Positions 44,425 to 55,929 of a stretch of 64,000 nucleotides of DNA are shown here, one piece after another; within the stretch, counting starts at the first letter, position 1; each line of letters starts with the position of its first letter. The stretch spans positions 83,729,465 to 83,793,464 of the forward strand of contig OY821520.1 in assembly GCA_963682025.1 (NCBI GenBank), read 5' to 3'. Source of the DNA: Cordilura impudica (lineage: Eukaryota; Arthropoda; Insecta; Diptera; Scathophagidae). The position numbers and the translations under genes are program-made. Below the pieces are notes generated by a model that searched no databases, was not told where the DNA came from, and worked only from the letters and a program-made list of their open reading frames with translations.

Positions 44425-44787
44425 TCTATAATATTAATAGGATAGGCGAGTTCTTGTGACCGATGTTTTGTTCTACCGTTTTATCCCGATTTTGACCGAA
44501 CATATATTATTTGAAAGGTATTTCCTTTTAGCCGTTTTGCAGATTTACAGAATTTAAAATTGTTTCCTTTATTTTGAGTAAATTGCATTTAAAGTTGCTA
44601 TTAACACATGCATAAAATTATTCATATGCTATGTGTCTGTTCAATAAATTTGTTAATGTGTTTTTAATGAGTTTGTTATCTTCATTCACAATAATGATAA
44701 ACCATAAAAGTGTTGGTTCATTGGCTAAGTTGGAAAATAAAGCTGCCTAGAAATGGCACTCGAATTTCGAGCGCTGGAATCTGCTAG
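44425..44787 (+). mobile_element. Non-autonomous Helitron (copy 10)
   Basis: TCTATAATATTAATAGGATA start, AAAGGTATTTCCTTTTAGCC, hairpin CTCGAATTTCGAG and CTAG followed by T. Confidence 0.92.
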
Positions 44788-44798
44788 TTTTAATTAAT

Positions 44799-44845
44799 AG
44801 AAGATCCCCAGAATATGTCGACAAAAAATCGACGAAACGTCGGGA
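44799..44845 (+). ncRNA. GAAGA / stem / GAAAC motif, retroelement-like
   Basis: AGAAGATCCCCAGAATAT, then GTCGA-loop-TCGAC, then GAAACGTCGGG. It has the same plan (purine-rich box, stem, GAAA) as the motif at 38883 but with GAAGA in place of CTGATGA. Probably a Penelope-like or SINE tail fragment. No activity is claimed. Confidence 0.3.
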
Positions 44846-45300
44846 AAAAATTGTAATCAACATTGTTTCATTACATTTATAGCTTAGGCCCGATTAGCTT
44901 AATTTAAGGAAAAACACAAAAATTCAAATAAATTGGCCAAACAACAAAAATTAATAAATCAATTTTGATTTTAAGCTGAATATTATTCAAATTCATTTAA
45001 ATTAACCACAAACCTTAAAAATGCCACAAACATCTATTTTCAATTGATCAATAACGGAGTATAAGTTCCGCAAATGTAACTTAGACTCTAATAATTATAC
45101 ACTTATAAATAAAATTACAAAATAATTTAAATTATGAAACACTTTCATATTATTTAATTTATGTACTTGAATAAACTTACTCTCATAAAACAAATTAAAA
45201 TCTACTTATTTATAGTGATCTGTAAAATATTGCGTCGCCAATTTTGAAGAATTTTTTTTTGACAAATATTTTAAATTTATTTGAATTTTTCATGCACGTG
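44846..45300. other. Unassigned
   Basis: AT-rich; nothing recognised. Confidence 0.35.
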
Positions 45301-45317
45301 CAATAACGGAAAATTTC

Positions 45318-45391
45318 GGAATCGGAGTTGGAGTCGCGAGTTTTTGTAGCAACTTCGACTCAATTACAAACACCGCGACTCCGACTCCGGT
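45318..45391. repeat. GGAGTCG / CGACTCC inverted repeat
   Basis: CGGAGTTGGAGTCGCG on the left is answered by CGCGACTCCGACTCCGG on the right with a spacer of about 40 bp, just before a Helitron start. Confidence 0.75.
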
Positions 45392-45398
45392 TATATTA

Positions 45399-45760
45399 TC
45401 TATAATATTAATAGGCTAGGCGATTTCTTGTGACCGATATTTTGTTCCACCGTTTTATCCCGATTTTGACCAAACGTATATTATTTGATACGTATTTCTT
45501 TTTAGCGGTTTTGCAGATTTACAGATTTTTAAATTTTTTCCTTTATATTGAGTAAATTGCATTTAAAGTTGCTACTAACACATACATAAAACTGTACAAT
45601 GCTATGTGTGTGTTTATTAAATTTGTTAATGTGTTTGTTAGTGACTGTTATCTTCATTCACAATAACAAACAATAAAAGTGTTGGTTTGTGAATTGGCTG
45701 AGTTGAAAAATAAAGCTGCCTAGAAATTGCACTCGAATTTCGAGCGCTGGAATCTGCTAA
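45399..45760 (+). mobile_element. Non-autonomous Helitron (copy 11)
   Basis: TCTATAATATTAATAGGCTA start, full body, hairpin CTCGAATTTCGAGCGC and terminal CTAA, which still fits the CTRR rule. Confidence 0.92.
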
Positions 45761-45861
45761 TCTACATTAATTTTTTTAACATATAAGATCATATTGTAAA
45801 AATTATAAAAAAATTAATTTCTTAATCGTATTTTTTCATAGTCGTATTTCGAGCCCATATT

Positions 45862-45995
45862 TATACCTTATACCACTATCTGGTCAGGGTATAATGACTT
45901 TGGATGATATTTGTACCTACCAAAAATATCTGACCTAACCCAACATTTTAACACCGATCGATTCATATCCACTTTCTGAGTCGATGTAAGAATTG
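45862..45995 (-). repeat. Family A fragment
   Basis: TATACCTTATACCACTATCT hairpin end, GTCAGGGTATAATGACTTTG and CACTTTCTGAGTCGATG. It stops at the core. Confidence 0.8.
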
Positions 45996-46455
45996 TCAGA
46001 ATCTAAGAATGTTCTCGTGTAGATATAATCCGAAGCAACATTTAAAAGAAAAACTTATACAATCTGATCTTGTTTTACTGTAGACATATTTTTAGAATCG
46101 TTTATCTAAAATCTAAACACCTGACACTTTTATTATTCTTAGGAGTTGAAAACGTTTTTCTATTGAAAAGTAATTGAAATCTGATAAATATTCCCAGAAA
46201 AGAAATTGTTTTTCAATAGAAATATTTTTAAAATTTATATATTTTTTTTACAACAAGATTCTGAGAATCAGAGTCGTTCTTTCTATAGCATTATTCTCAA
46301 TATCTTTAGCCATATTTTCAAGTACGATATATTTTTTTTGAAATAAATTTTAAACATCTAAGGCTAATATTCTCTAGTATCTGAGATTATTTTTCTCTAA
46401 GAAAATTCTTGTTGTTACATCACTTAAAAAAAAAAAAAAAAGTAAAACAGATTGA
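45996..46455. other. Unassigned
   Basis: AT-rich. A CTGAGAATCAGAG-type motif occurs (46259-46275); nothing identified. Confidence 0.35.
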
Positions 46456-47246
46456 ACAAGTAGGAAAATTATATACGATACCCTATATCATGCGTTTAGA
46501 GACCCTATTTCTTGCGACCAACTAATTGGATAAAGAAAATAAGCATAAACCAAATTTGAGTGGCATTATTAGTAATTTTTTTTTTTTTAATATGAAAAAG
46601 TTCATATCGGATGCTATATCTATATGGGGACTAGATCGAAAAATGGGCCGATCCTGACCATATTTGCTAAGGTCACTTATTGTTTGCAAAAACATATAAA
46701 AATAAATTTGAGAAAATCTGTGCAATATTTTTGTTTTTTGATAGATTTAAGTCAAGATCGGGAAGCATCTTTATATGGGGGCTATGAGTAAGAGTTGTCC
46801 AATAGGGTCTATTTTTGAGCTACTGACTAATGCATGTAATAAACACACACAAACCAAATTTGTCTGAGATCTATATGATAATTTGAATCTTATGACAATT
46901 TAAATCGATTTCATATGTGTCATTTGTATGTGGACTGTGTCTGAGCATGCACCGATTTTCGCCAATTTCAATAGCGTTCATGATATGGCTGATAGAAGCT
47001 TACATACTATTAAAATATGTTCATATTTGCGACCTGTAATTTGATTACAAAGTTTACATGGACACACAGACCGACAGACGGACGGACGGACGGACATCGC
47101 TAATTCAACTCAGAAAGTGATTCTGAGAAAGTGATTTTGAGTCGATCGGTATAATAAAAGATGGGTCTGGATCAAATATTTTTTTGGTAGTTGCAAACAT
47201 CAGCACAAAGTCATTATACCCTGACCACATACTGGTATGGGGTATA
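46456..47246 (+). repeat. Family A, near full-length
   Basis: Starts ACAAGTAGGAAAATTATATA, with the palindrome deleted (ATTATATACGATACCC). The body is complete and includes GGACGGACGGACGGACATCG. It ends in a slightly altered hairpin (CCACATACTGGTATGGGGTA). Confidence 0.88.
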
Positions 47247-47324
47247 AAAATCCCGTAATATAGAAACCCCGTAATATAGTTTCGACCGATCTAATTTTTT
47301 CTTAAATATATTTCAAAGAATGTT

Positions 47325-47766
47325 GAATTCGGCTGTGCCGAATCTTCGTTTTTCTCACAGTAATGTTCGGACTTAAATAAAATATTTAAAAAGAAAACAA
47401 TTTTATAAAATTGTTAAAATTTGTAACATTTTTTAGAGCTGTCTCCATATTTAAGGTCATATCTTGGCACTATAAAGACCGATTTACCCCATTTTAAACA
47501 TCAACCCGCTTGAAATAATGCCAAACAAAATAATGCTAAGCTTAACAAGGTATATAGTTGATTTTGTGAATAAGCGTGATTTTAATAGACGGACAGACAG
47601 ACGAGCAGATGGACGAATGGACAGATGAAAAAACGTACTGACGGACATCAGTACGTAAACTCAAATTGTTATAAGGATCAAAAATATGTATATATACTTT
47701 ATGGGATCGCAAATGCATTTTGCGACGCGTTACAAACGGAATGAGGGTGGCTTGGAGGTTATAAAA
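47325..47766 (-). repeat. DINE-1-like repeat, family G
   Basis: Runs from the hairpin ATTCGGCTGTGCCGAAT through CCCATTTTAAACATCAACCC and GATTTTAATAGACGGACAGA. It ends with GCGACGCGTTACAAACGGAA and a GAGGGTGG...TATAAAAA end. Reverse of the copy at 14029. Confidence 0.75.
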
Positions 47767-48920
47767 AAAATATAAGAATTTAAAAAAATTCTTTCTCGTG
47801 CTAATTCTTTTTGGCCATTGATTACCAATGAATTTAACGTAGGCTTGTCGGAACGGAAGGGGTATTTTTAGAATGATTTTAATATTTAATATTTTTGCTC
47901 AATATAAGCTTTTATTAACTTAAAATCTGGGTTCTAATCGTCTCATGCGTTATCGAAATATTTCAATCGAAGAAATTATTTTTTTTATTTTCCAAAATAA
48001 AATACTAAGAAAAATTTTGCTCTGTCACAGTTAACGAGTTAAAATAATTGTTAAGAGTAAAAGTGGAAAGAGGTCTGACGTTTGTCCGTCTTCTTTAAAT
48101 AATAAACCAAAATATAGAATTTCGATTGATTTTAGTCGATATCGAATCCGCGATTACCCCCTGTTCTTCGAATTTTATTATCAATTGCAAATATTGATTT
48201 TTTATCTGTATAAATATGAGTTGTAGCTTTTCATAATTACTTTATATTAACATCTTTGAAAGTTGTTTAAAACCACATCTACAGAAGTTTTTCCATTGGA
48301 TGCAATATAAAAGGCATTCTTTAAAAATACTACATTATTCGTTTGCTGGGATAGTTTTTTAAGCGCCTTTTTTAATAAAAAGCTGATTTAAAAACATTTC
48401 ATATCTTGCCCTTAATTTTCTAAAGGAAGATAAAGTCAGTTAACATTGGTTCAAATTCTTACTTATATAAATAAATAAATAAATAATTATAATTTGATTA
48501 AAAATACATACCGAAAACTAAATAATTTTTCAAAAAAATTACGCCCCAGACTGGTGGTCGTCGTCATTATTTTATAAAATTCCATAAATACAGCAGGGAA
48601 AACACGAACAATTAAATACTTTATATTCACTCAAACTGTTGAATATTTATCATATACACATTTAATCAACAGCAGTAACATTTTATTTAATAATCAATTA
48701 ATCACAAAAAAAAAAACTAAAAAAAAATTAAACAAACATTGCAAAATTTATTCAACAACAATAATAAGTTTTTTTTAAAGACATTTTTAATTTAAATTAA
48801 TAAACGGCTACTGTGACATTAAACTCAATTTATAACACAATTAAACAGTTAAAAATACATGCACGGAATGGAAAAATTTGTTTTGGTAAATTTACTTTTT
48901 GTTTAAAAAATTAATAAAAA
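47767..48920. other. Unassigned
   Basis: AT-rich region with no recognised element. CAACAGCAGTAAC-like sequence near 48670 is the only less biased patch. Confidence 0.4.
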
Positions 48921-48923
48921 GAA

Positions 48924-49307
48924 ATGAAACTGACACTTCGAAAGAAATTTTCTTTAATCTTTGAAATTTTGATTTCGTACATTTATTTAAAAATTTCACG
49001 TATACATTTAGGGCTTAGGTTTTATCTGTTAAAAATATTTCAGATTATAAATATTTTTTTTTATTTACTGATTATTTTAAATTCTATCATTTATTTTGGT
49101 TTGCACAATGCATATTTTATTTTTATTATCAAATATGATTTGATAATAACAATATCATATGTGTTTACTACACTCGTTATCACTTCAATTTCAATATTCA
49201 ACCACTTAAAGATATTTTTTTTTCTGTTTAATTTTTTTATACTTTTTAGTTGTTTTATTTGTTATTTAACTTATTGCATGTTTCATTTTCATATCAGATA
49301 TCGGTAG
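48924..49307 (+). CDS. Possible multi-pass membrane protein fragment
   Basis: 127 codons after a clean ATG. The protein has a basic start (MKLTLRKKFSLIFEIL) and then about four hydrophobic helices (roughly residues 10-25, 36-58, 66-90 and 94-118). The layout recalls the N-terminal part of an insect chemoreceptor, but no diagnostic motif is present. AT-rich DNA easily yields Phe/Ile-rich frames by chance. A stop follows at once and no continuing exon was found. I treat it as a weak candidate. Confidence 0.2.
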   Translation: MKLTLRKKFSLIFEILISYIYLKISRIHLGLRFYLLKIFQIINIFFYLLIILNSIIYFGLHNAYFIFIIKYDLIITISYVFTTLVITSISIFNHLKIFFFLFNFFILFSCFICYLTYCMFHFHIRYR

Positions 49308-49610
49308 TACCGTTGCAAAAACTACAACAGATTTAATTTTAAGAATGTTTTGCACACACTAAGAACGACAAAAAGAAATTCCCTTTAAATTTGTTATGAA
49401 TCACAAATGCGTCTGTATGGACGGCATTACACTTCATATGGGTATTTGGGATATTTATTCTTCTTTTTTTTACACCACAGATTTAAGAGAGACAAACAAG
49501 TGAGAGAATTTAGAAATATTCACGGTGACGAATACAAATGTTGTTGGCCATTTAAAAAATATAAAACAAATGTTTTGCAAGAAATTATTGAAAACATTAT
49601 CTTATATATA
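49308..49610. other. Unassigned
   Basis: A frame at 49407-49649 runs into the following repeat and is probably chance. Confidence 0.35.
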
Positions 49611-50262
49611 ACAAGTAAGAATATTACGATACCCCATACCATGGTTTAGGGACCCTATCTCTTCAGTCCAACTAATTGGATATAGGAAATAAGCATAAAC
49701 CAATTTTGAATGGCATTGTTATTAATTTTTTTGGCTGCAGATATGAAAAAGTTCACATCGGTTGCCATATTTATATGGGGACTAGGTCGAAAAGTGGACC
49801 GATCCTGACCATATTTGGTAAAGTCACTTTTTAAAATATATACAAACCAAATTTGAAAAAAATCTATGAAATATTTTTGTTTTTTGATAGATTTAAGTGA
49901 AAATCGGGAAGCAGCTTTATACGGGGGCTATGACAAAGAATTGCCATATGAGATTTATTTTTGGCCAAATGATAAATAGATGTAATAAACACACACAAAC
50001 CCAATTTGACCGAGATCTATATGATAATTTGAATCTTATAGCAATTTAGTCGATTTCATAGGGGTCATTTGTATGGGGACTAGGTCTGAACATGGACCGA
50101 ATTTCACCAATGTCAATAGCGTTCATTCTATGGCTGATAAAAGCTTGTATACCACATTTCATTAAAATATATTCATATTTGCGACCTGTAGTTGGATTAC
50201 AAGGTTTACATGGACACACAGACGGACAGACGGACGGACGGATAAGTCGACTCAAAAAAGTG
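49611..50262 (+). repeat. Family A, 3'-truncated copy
   Basis: Starts ACAAGTAAGAATATTACGAT without the palindrome, runs through GGCTGCAGATATGAAAAAG and the GACG core (50218-50241), and stops just after it. Confidence 0.87.
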
Positions 50263-50448
50263 ATACCTTGGAACTTTGTCTGAGTTCATGAGTTATTAAT
50301 GTCAGTAGTCGGACAAACAATGGGCGATATCGGACCAATGGGCGTGGCACCTATACAAAAAAATATGAAGTACTATGAAAATGACAGTCTCGAAACTTTT
50401 GACATGTACATTAATTACCTATGTGAGTAGTCCTGTAATATATGGGGC
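50263..50448. other. Unassigned, possible retroelement fragment
   Basis: Contains ATGGGCGATATCGGACCAATGGGCGTGGCACC-like sequence (50320-50350), a motif seen in many fly repeats that I cannot place. Confidence 0.3.
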
Positions 50449-50945
50449 GGAATCACCAAAATCAAAAATCGTCAAAACCGAAAATCGCGAATACCAAAAA
50501 TCGCCACAAAAAAAAATTGCAAGAACCGAATAACGCGAATAACAAAATCGCAAAAAATAAAAATCGCCAAATCAAAAATTGCCAAAACCGAAAATCTCTA
50601 ATAATAAAAATTACCAAAATAAATATTCGACAAAATCAAAAACCACGAAAACAAAAAACGCTAAGCTAAAAATCGATAAAATTTAAAAATCGCCAAAATA
50701 AAAAATCGCAAAAAGCAAAAATCGCCAAAATCAAAAATAGCAACAAAAAAAACCAAAATTCGGCAAAGCCAAAAATCGCCAAAACCGAGAATCGCGAATA
50801 ACAAAAATTGGCAAAATCAAAAATTACCAAAAACGAAAATTGCGAAAAGCAATAATCGCCAAAGTCAAAAATCACCAAAGCCAAAAATCGCCAAAAACAA
50901 AATCGCAAAAACAAAAATCGACAAAATCAAAAATCACCAAAAATA
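50449..50945 (+). repeat. AAAATCGCCAAAA minisatellite
   Basis: About 500 bp of degenerate short units built from AAAATCGCCAAAATCA, AAAATCGCGAATAACA and AAAACCGAAAATCGC. The variants are interleaved, which suggests a former higher-order unit of about 30-45 bp. Frames through it (50442-50669 plus; 50914-50666 minus) are artefacts. Confidence 0.9.
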
Positions 50946-51419
50946 AATAAAAAGGTTTTCTAAAGAAATCTGTTCCCAGTTTTTTTATTTCGGTTACGAT
51001 AGGTGTAGGGAAGCGCATCGAGTTATTGCTAGTTGTCTATATACATATTAGCAATTGCTGACCTTTATACGAAATATCAGCAATTGTTATTTTTTTTAAA
51101 CAGTTGTTGAAAATTTTATGATTATTTCTAAAATTACAATGGACACCAAATGGAAAGAAATTTATGCACTATAAGTGCGAATATTTTTTAACATATTGTG
51201 GCCCGATGTACCGGAAGGTACTTAGTTTCCAATCTGGGAAATCTGACAACTGAAGATAGGAATATATAGATAATAAAAATACCATAAATCATGTCAAATT
51301 TTTTTTTTTTATCACATCAGTGTTTTAAATCCAATTGGAGAAATATAAAATAAAATTGCTTTTTTCGAAAAAATCTTAAATTTTAAAAATACTGAAAAAT
51401 AATATAATATATATAATAA
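50946..51419. other. Unassigned
   Basis: AT-rich; AGCAATTGCT-like sequence (51050-51090) repeats in inverted form. Nothing else recognised. Confidence 0.35.
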
Positions 51420-51764
51420 TATATAATATTAATAGGCTAGGCGATTTTTTGTTACCGATGTTTTGTTCTACCGTTTTATCCCGATTTTGACCAAATGTAT
51501 ATTATTTGAAAGGTATTTCTTTTTAGCTGTTCACCAGATTTTTAATTTTTTTTCTTTATTTTGAGTAAATTGCATTTAAAGTTACTACTAACACATACAG
51601 AAATTTATACATATGCTATGTGTGTTTTATTAAATTTGTTAATGTGTTTGTTAATGAGTTTATTATCTTCATTCACAATAACAATAAACCATAAAGTGTT
51701 GGTTTGTGAATTGGCTAAGTTGAAAAAGAAAGCTGCCTAAAAATTGCACTCGAATTTCGAGCGC
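51420..51764 (+). mobile_element. Helitron (copy 12), 3' end lost
   Basis: TATATAATATTAATAGGCTA at the 5' side, conserved body, and hairpin CTCGAATTTCGAGCGC. After that the sequence departs (AAGTGCC) without CTAG. Confidence 0.85.
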
Positions 51765-51937
51765 AAGTGCCAAAAACTCCCAATGTCATGATCTATACTC
51801 TCAACTTGATTATCATGTAATGTAGATCTGAATAGTAGAAGTTTCCGAAATAATTCGAATTGCATATGCTCAATTTGTAAATTAGATTGTTTGAAAACCG
51901 CTGCTGGCCATACTCGTTAAAATCCCTTATATTTTGG

Positions 51938-51939
51938 AA

Positions 51940-51966
<27 letters not shown>
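51938..51966. repeat. TA microsatellite
   Basis: Perfect TA run merging into the 5' end of the next Helitron. Confidence 0.95.
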
Positions 51967-51971
<5 letters not shown>

Positions 51972-52273
51972 TAGGCTAGGCAATTTCTTGTGAGCGGTGT
52001 TTTGTTCTACCGCTTTATCCCGATTTGGACAAAACGTATATTTATAGAAAGGTATTTCTTTTTAGCTGTTCACCAGAATTACAGATTTTAAACTTTTGCC
52101 TTTATTTTGAGTAAATTATGTGTGTGTTTATTAAATTTATTAATGTGTTTGTAAGTTCGTTTTCTTCATTCACAATAATAATAAACCAAAAACGTATTAG
52201 TTTGTGAATTGGCTAAGTTGAAAAAAAGTTGCCTAGAATTTGCACTCGAATTTCGAACGCTGGAATCTGCTAG
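51961..52273 (+). mobile_element. Helitron (copy 13), shortened
   Basis: TATAATTAATAGGCTAGGCA start (terminal TC lost in TA repeats), with about 50 bp deleted after GAGTAAATT. Hairpin CTCGAATTTCGAACGC and terminal CTAG. Confidence 0.87.
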
Positions 52274-52519
52274 TTTATGTAAATCAAATTCGAGCAAAAT
52301 CTGTGCAATATTTTTGTTTTTGATAGATTTAAGTGAAGATCAGGAAACGTTGTTTTATAAGGTTTATTTCTGGACTACCGATTAGTTGATGTAATAAACA
52401 CACACACCAAATCAATTTAATAATCTGGAACTTATAGCAATTTAAATCAATCTCATAGGCGTCATTTCTATGGGGAGACTAGATCTGAATATGCATCGAT
52501 TTTCACCAACAAAAGCTTA

Positions 52520-52901
52520 CTAGCAGATTCCAGACCTCGAGATTCAAGTGCAAATTCTAGGAAATTTTATTTTTCATTTAATAAATTATTGACCATAAAG
52601 GTATGCTATGTCCAAAATAATTTTGCAATTCAACACAATTATTATTGTGAATGAAGGAAGCAAACTCAAACACATTAAAAAATTTAATAAACACACAGAA
52701 TTGTATAATTTTATGTATGTGTTAGTAGCAACTTTAAATGAGCATAACTCCAATAGAATTAAAAAATTTAAAAGTCTGAAAGTCTAGTGGATAGCTAAAA
52801 AGAAATACCTGTCAAACAACATACGCTTGGTCAAAATCGGGAGAAAACTGTTGAACAAATTATCGGTCACAAAAAATCGCCTTACTTATTAATATTATAG
52901 A
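52520..52901 (-). mobile_element. Non-autonomous Helitron (copy 14)
   Basis: CTAG at 52520, hairpin CCTCGAGATTCAAG (mutated), then the reversed body to AATATTATAGA at 52901. Inserted in a family A repeat. Confidence 0.88.
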
Positions 52902-52955
52902 TATACCATATATCATTAAAACATATAAAAGCTTATATACCAAATATCATTAAAA

Positions 52956-53335
52956 TCTATAATATTAATAGGCTAGGCGATTTCTTGTGACCGATGTTTC
53001 GTTCTACCGTTTTATCTCAATTTTGAGCAAACATATATTATTTGAAAGGTATTTATTTTTTGGCTGTTTTGCAGATTTACAGATTTTAAATTTTTTTCCC
53101 TTTATTTTGAGTAAATTGCGTTTAAAGTTGCTACTAACACTTACATAAAATTATACAATGCTATGTGTGTGCTTATTAAATTTGTTAATGTGTTTGTAAT
53201 AAAAATGAGTTTGTTTTTTGTGTTGATTTGCGAATTGGCTATAATTGATTAGCATACCTTTAGGGTCTTTATTTAATGAAAAAATAAAATTTCCTAGAAT
53301 TTGCACTCGAATTTCGAGGGCTGGAATCTGCTAGT
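52956..53335 (+). mobile_element. Non-autonomous Helitron (copy 15)
   Basis: TCTATAATATTAATAGGCTA start after A, complete body, hairpin CTCGAATTTCGAGGGC, and terminal CTAG followed by T. Inserted in the same family A repeat. Confidence 0.92.
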
Positions 53336-53520
53336 ATATCATTAAAAATAAGGTTTACATCTGTGTCCATCTACGGATAGATGGACAGAACATTGCTAAA
53401 TTGAATCAGAAAGTGGTTCTGACTCTATCGGTATAATAAAAGATGGGTGTAGGTCAAATATTTTTGATAATTACAAACATCAGCACAAACTCAAACTCAG
53501 GGTGTAAAACGTCTATCCAA

Positions 53521-53898
53521 TATTTTTGATGTATTGATGTATTTGTATTGTGAAATTTCTATTTCACAATACAATCACAAAAACAGTGTAAACGTAATAG
53601 GTGAGAGCTGACACATAACGCTGTGTGACTTATGATTGTATTGGTGAAAAAATTATGATATAACTTTGTTTGTTTATGCCACTTTTTTAAAAGCGTCATC
53701 TATGTATCACTTATATACGTTTATATTAGGATATTTTTAACGTTTTACAGCAAAGGGTTGTTGAATTAGCTGAAACAGTTTTTGCTTTAAGTGATACATA
53801 GATGACGCTTTCTGCTTGATTTTAAAAAATGACAAAAAAATCTTTAATTACTAGATGTTTACACATCTTCCCTGTGATCGGACTCACTTGATTTTTTT
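53521..53898 (-). mobile_element. Family C copy without minisatellite (copy 3)
   Basis: Left block TTTCACAATACAATCACAAA and ATGATTGTATTGGTGAAAAA, right block AGATGACGCTTTCTGCTTGA, TAGATGTTTACACATCT and GTGATCGGACTCACTTGA. In place of the array is about 140 bp containing a second, inverted GCGTCATCTATGTATCACTT (53692 against 53800), giving a small foldback. Confidence 0.75.
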
Positions 53899-53904
53899 TA
53901 TAGA

Positions 53905-54348
53905 TTTAAGTAAAGATCAAGAGTTAGCTTTATGTGCGGTCTATGACTAAAAATGGTGTTCATTTTTGGACAATCATACACCCAATATTATCGAAATATG
54001 TATGATTATTTGAATCTCACGACTTTTGTTAGTCGGTCTGATAGGGCTTATTTCTATGGCGGCTAGATCTGAGCATGCATCGAATTTCACCAATTTCAAT
54101 TTAGTTACAGTTAGAGTTAGCCCTATGGCCGATAAGTTCTTATATAGTAAATTTCATCAAAATATATTCATATTTATGATCTGTTTTGATTACAAGGTTT
54201 ATATGGACGAATGGACAGACGGAATGTCAGAATGTGATTCTGAGGCGGTCGGTATAATAAGAGGTGGGCTTAGTACAAATACTATTGCTGGTTACAAATA
54301 TCAGCATAAACTCAGTATACATTGAGCACAAAGCGGTATAGGGTATAA
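53905..54348 (+). repeat. Family A, 5'-truncated, diverged
   Basis: TAGATTTAAGTAAAGATCAA to the hairpin end AAGCGGTATAGGGTATAA; the GACG core is reduced to GGACGAATGGACAGACGG. Confidence 0.8.
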
Positions 54349-55860
54349 ATAGTAATATTTCAAGTCCACTTGTTGCCTCATATTACCATTACAAACTTCA
54401 GCCTTTCCTACTGGGAGTCATCACCAAAAATAAACCAAATTCAATTCAGAGATTTTGAAAACACAATCTTACCAAAAAATGTATGTGATTTTCCCATTTA
54501 CGAGTATATTGAATAACTTTGACTAGAATATGCTATAAAAAACTGATAAAGTTTCCTTTAGAATTGGAAAGAGTTAATTCTACATATTATATAGACTTTA
54601 TTACACAGGGTCTTTTCCAACAACTGTTGGCTTTTGATATAATTATTTTATTAAAATTTTTATATATAATTAGTTTTACGCGGTTCGAGATCATGCATAT
54701 AACAGCTAATAATAGAAGAGATGGGCGTAATTGAAGACAGTGCTAGATGGAGCAACTACTTTCGAATAAAATTTAGCTTTAAACATTATTGTATGTAGAT
54801 CATTATTTATACACAAACTTCACTAAAGACCCCTCTAATGAAAAATATCTAAAGCATCGTTGTTTTTGCTTAAATACATAAAGGCCATAAACAACAACAG
54901 CTGATTTTTAAATAGAGAAATATATTCACAGCTGATAAGTTTTCTACTCTAAACTATTTAAAATTTTTGTTTTACATGTCAGCGGTAATTGATGAATACA
55001 ATGACATTAAATTAGATTTTGGTTCTATTTTTATAGACATATTTTTAAAGTCTTCTCTATATGTCTTATGCTTAAATTTTTTTTTTTTAAGAATTATCAT
55101 TTTTCTCTAATGATGGTTTTGAGATCAGTCAAAAATATTTTCATGTATTTTTAATTGGGTTTAGTGATTTATCTTCCTGAACTCCGACTAAGTAGATTCG
55201 TGATACTTGCGATTTATCAGCGGAATTTCCTATTCTTCCTGCAATACATAATTTCCAAGTAAAGAGCAACAAAAGATACAAAAAAAAGCCAACTGAATTG
55301 TTGTAATGTTCAACAACTGTATTTTCGATCGTATCAACAGAAATTTAATAAATTCGAATCATTTTTTATTGTAACAAAATATTTACTGTTAAGACAATAG
55401 AACTGCAATTGGTTATAACTTCATCAGGAGCGTAGCCGACAATGTGGTGAAGGCAAAATACAAATTTCTTTAATGTTTTCATTATTAATACAATATTGGT
55501 CATCACGTGGTGCTAGGGCCGATTTCATTACACCTCTAATGTGTACATTAGACATTATTTTTCTTTAATTGATATATGTGCGTTGTCTAGAATATGAGGT
55601 TTGCTGTCATATATGCGGTCTTCACTTTTTAGCTCGATCCGACGGTGCTTTCTGCTGCCTAGTGGGGCCCAAAGTACCCGAAGTGTGTTTGTATGGGGAA
55701 AATATGACTTTTTTAAAACAGTCTTAAAATCCAAAGCTGACCTTGGCAAATAATGGGTTAACGTGCTCGGATTTATCCGAAATTTTGGAAAGCTTTTAAA
55801 AGTTCAACAGCACTTACAAACTATTTAAATTTTTTGAATAACTTGCCTTTTATTAGTTTG
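54349..55860. other. Unassigned
   Basis: About 1.5 kb without a recognised element. 55500-55745 is a little less AT-rich, and a minus-strand frame (55749-55555) contains LRVLWAPLGSRKHRRIELKS, a phrase that may come from a repeat. The family is unknown. Confidence 0.35.
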
Positions 55861-55929
55861 GGGTCACATGTCACCCCAAGTCCAAAAATGTTAATGGGGT
55901 TATATTATGTTTTTACGAAATCCTAGGCT

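Larger units (their letters stand above)
52274..53520 (+). repeat. Family A copy broken by two Helitrons
   Basis: Three pieces, 52274-52519, 52902-52955 and 53336-53520, read in order as one family A repeat lacking its first third and its hairpin end. The breaks are filled by a reverse Helitron (52520-52901) and a forward Helitron (52956-53335). The phrase AAAAGCTTATATACC around the first break occurs on both sides in part. Confidence 0.8.

Noticed and set aside
49407..49649. 80-codon plus-strand frame
   Set aside because: Its last part lies in the start of a family A repeat, and the first part has no recognisable motif.
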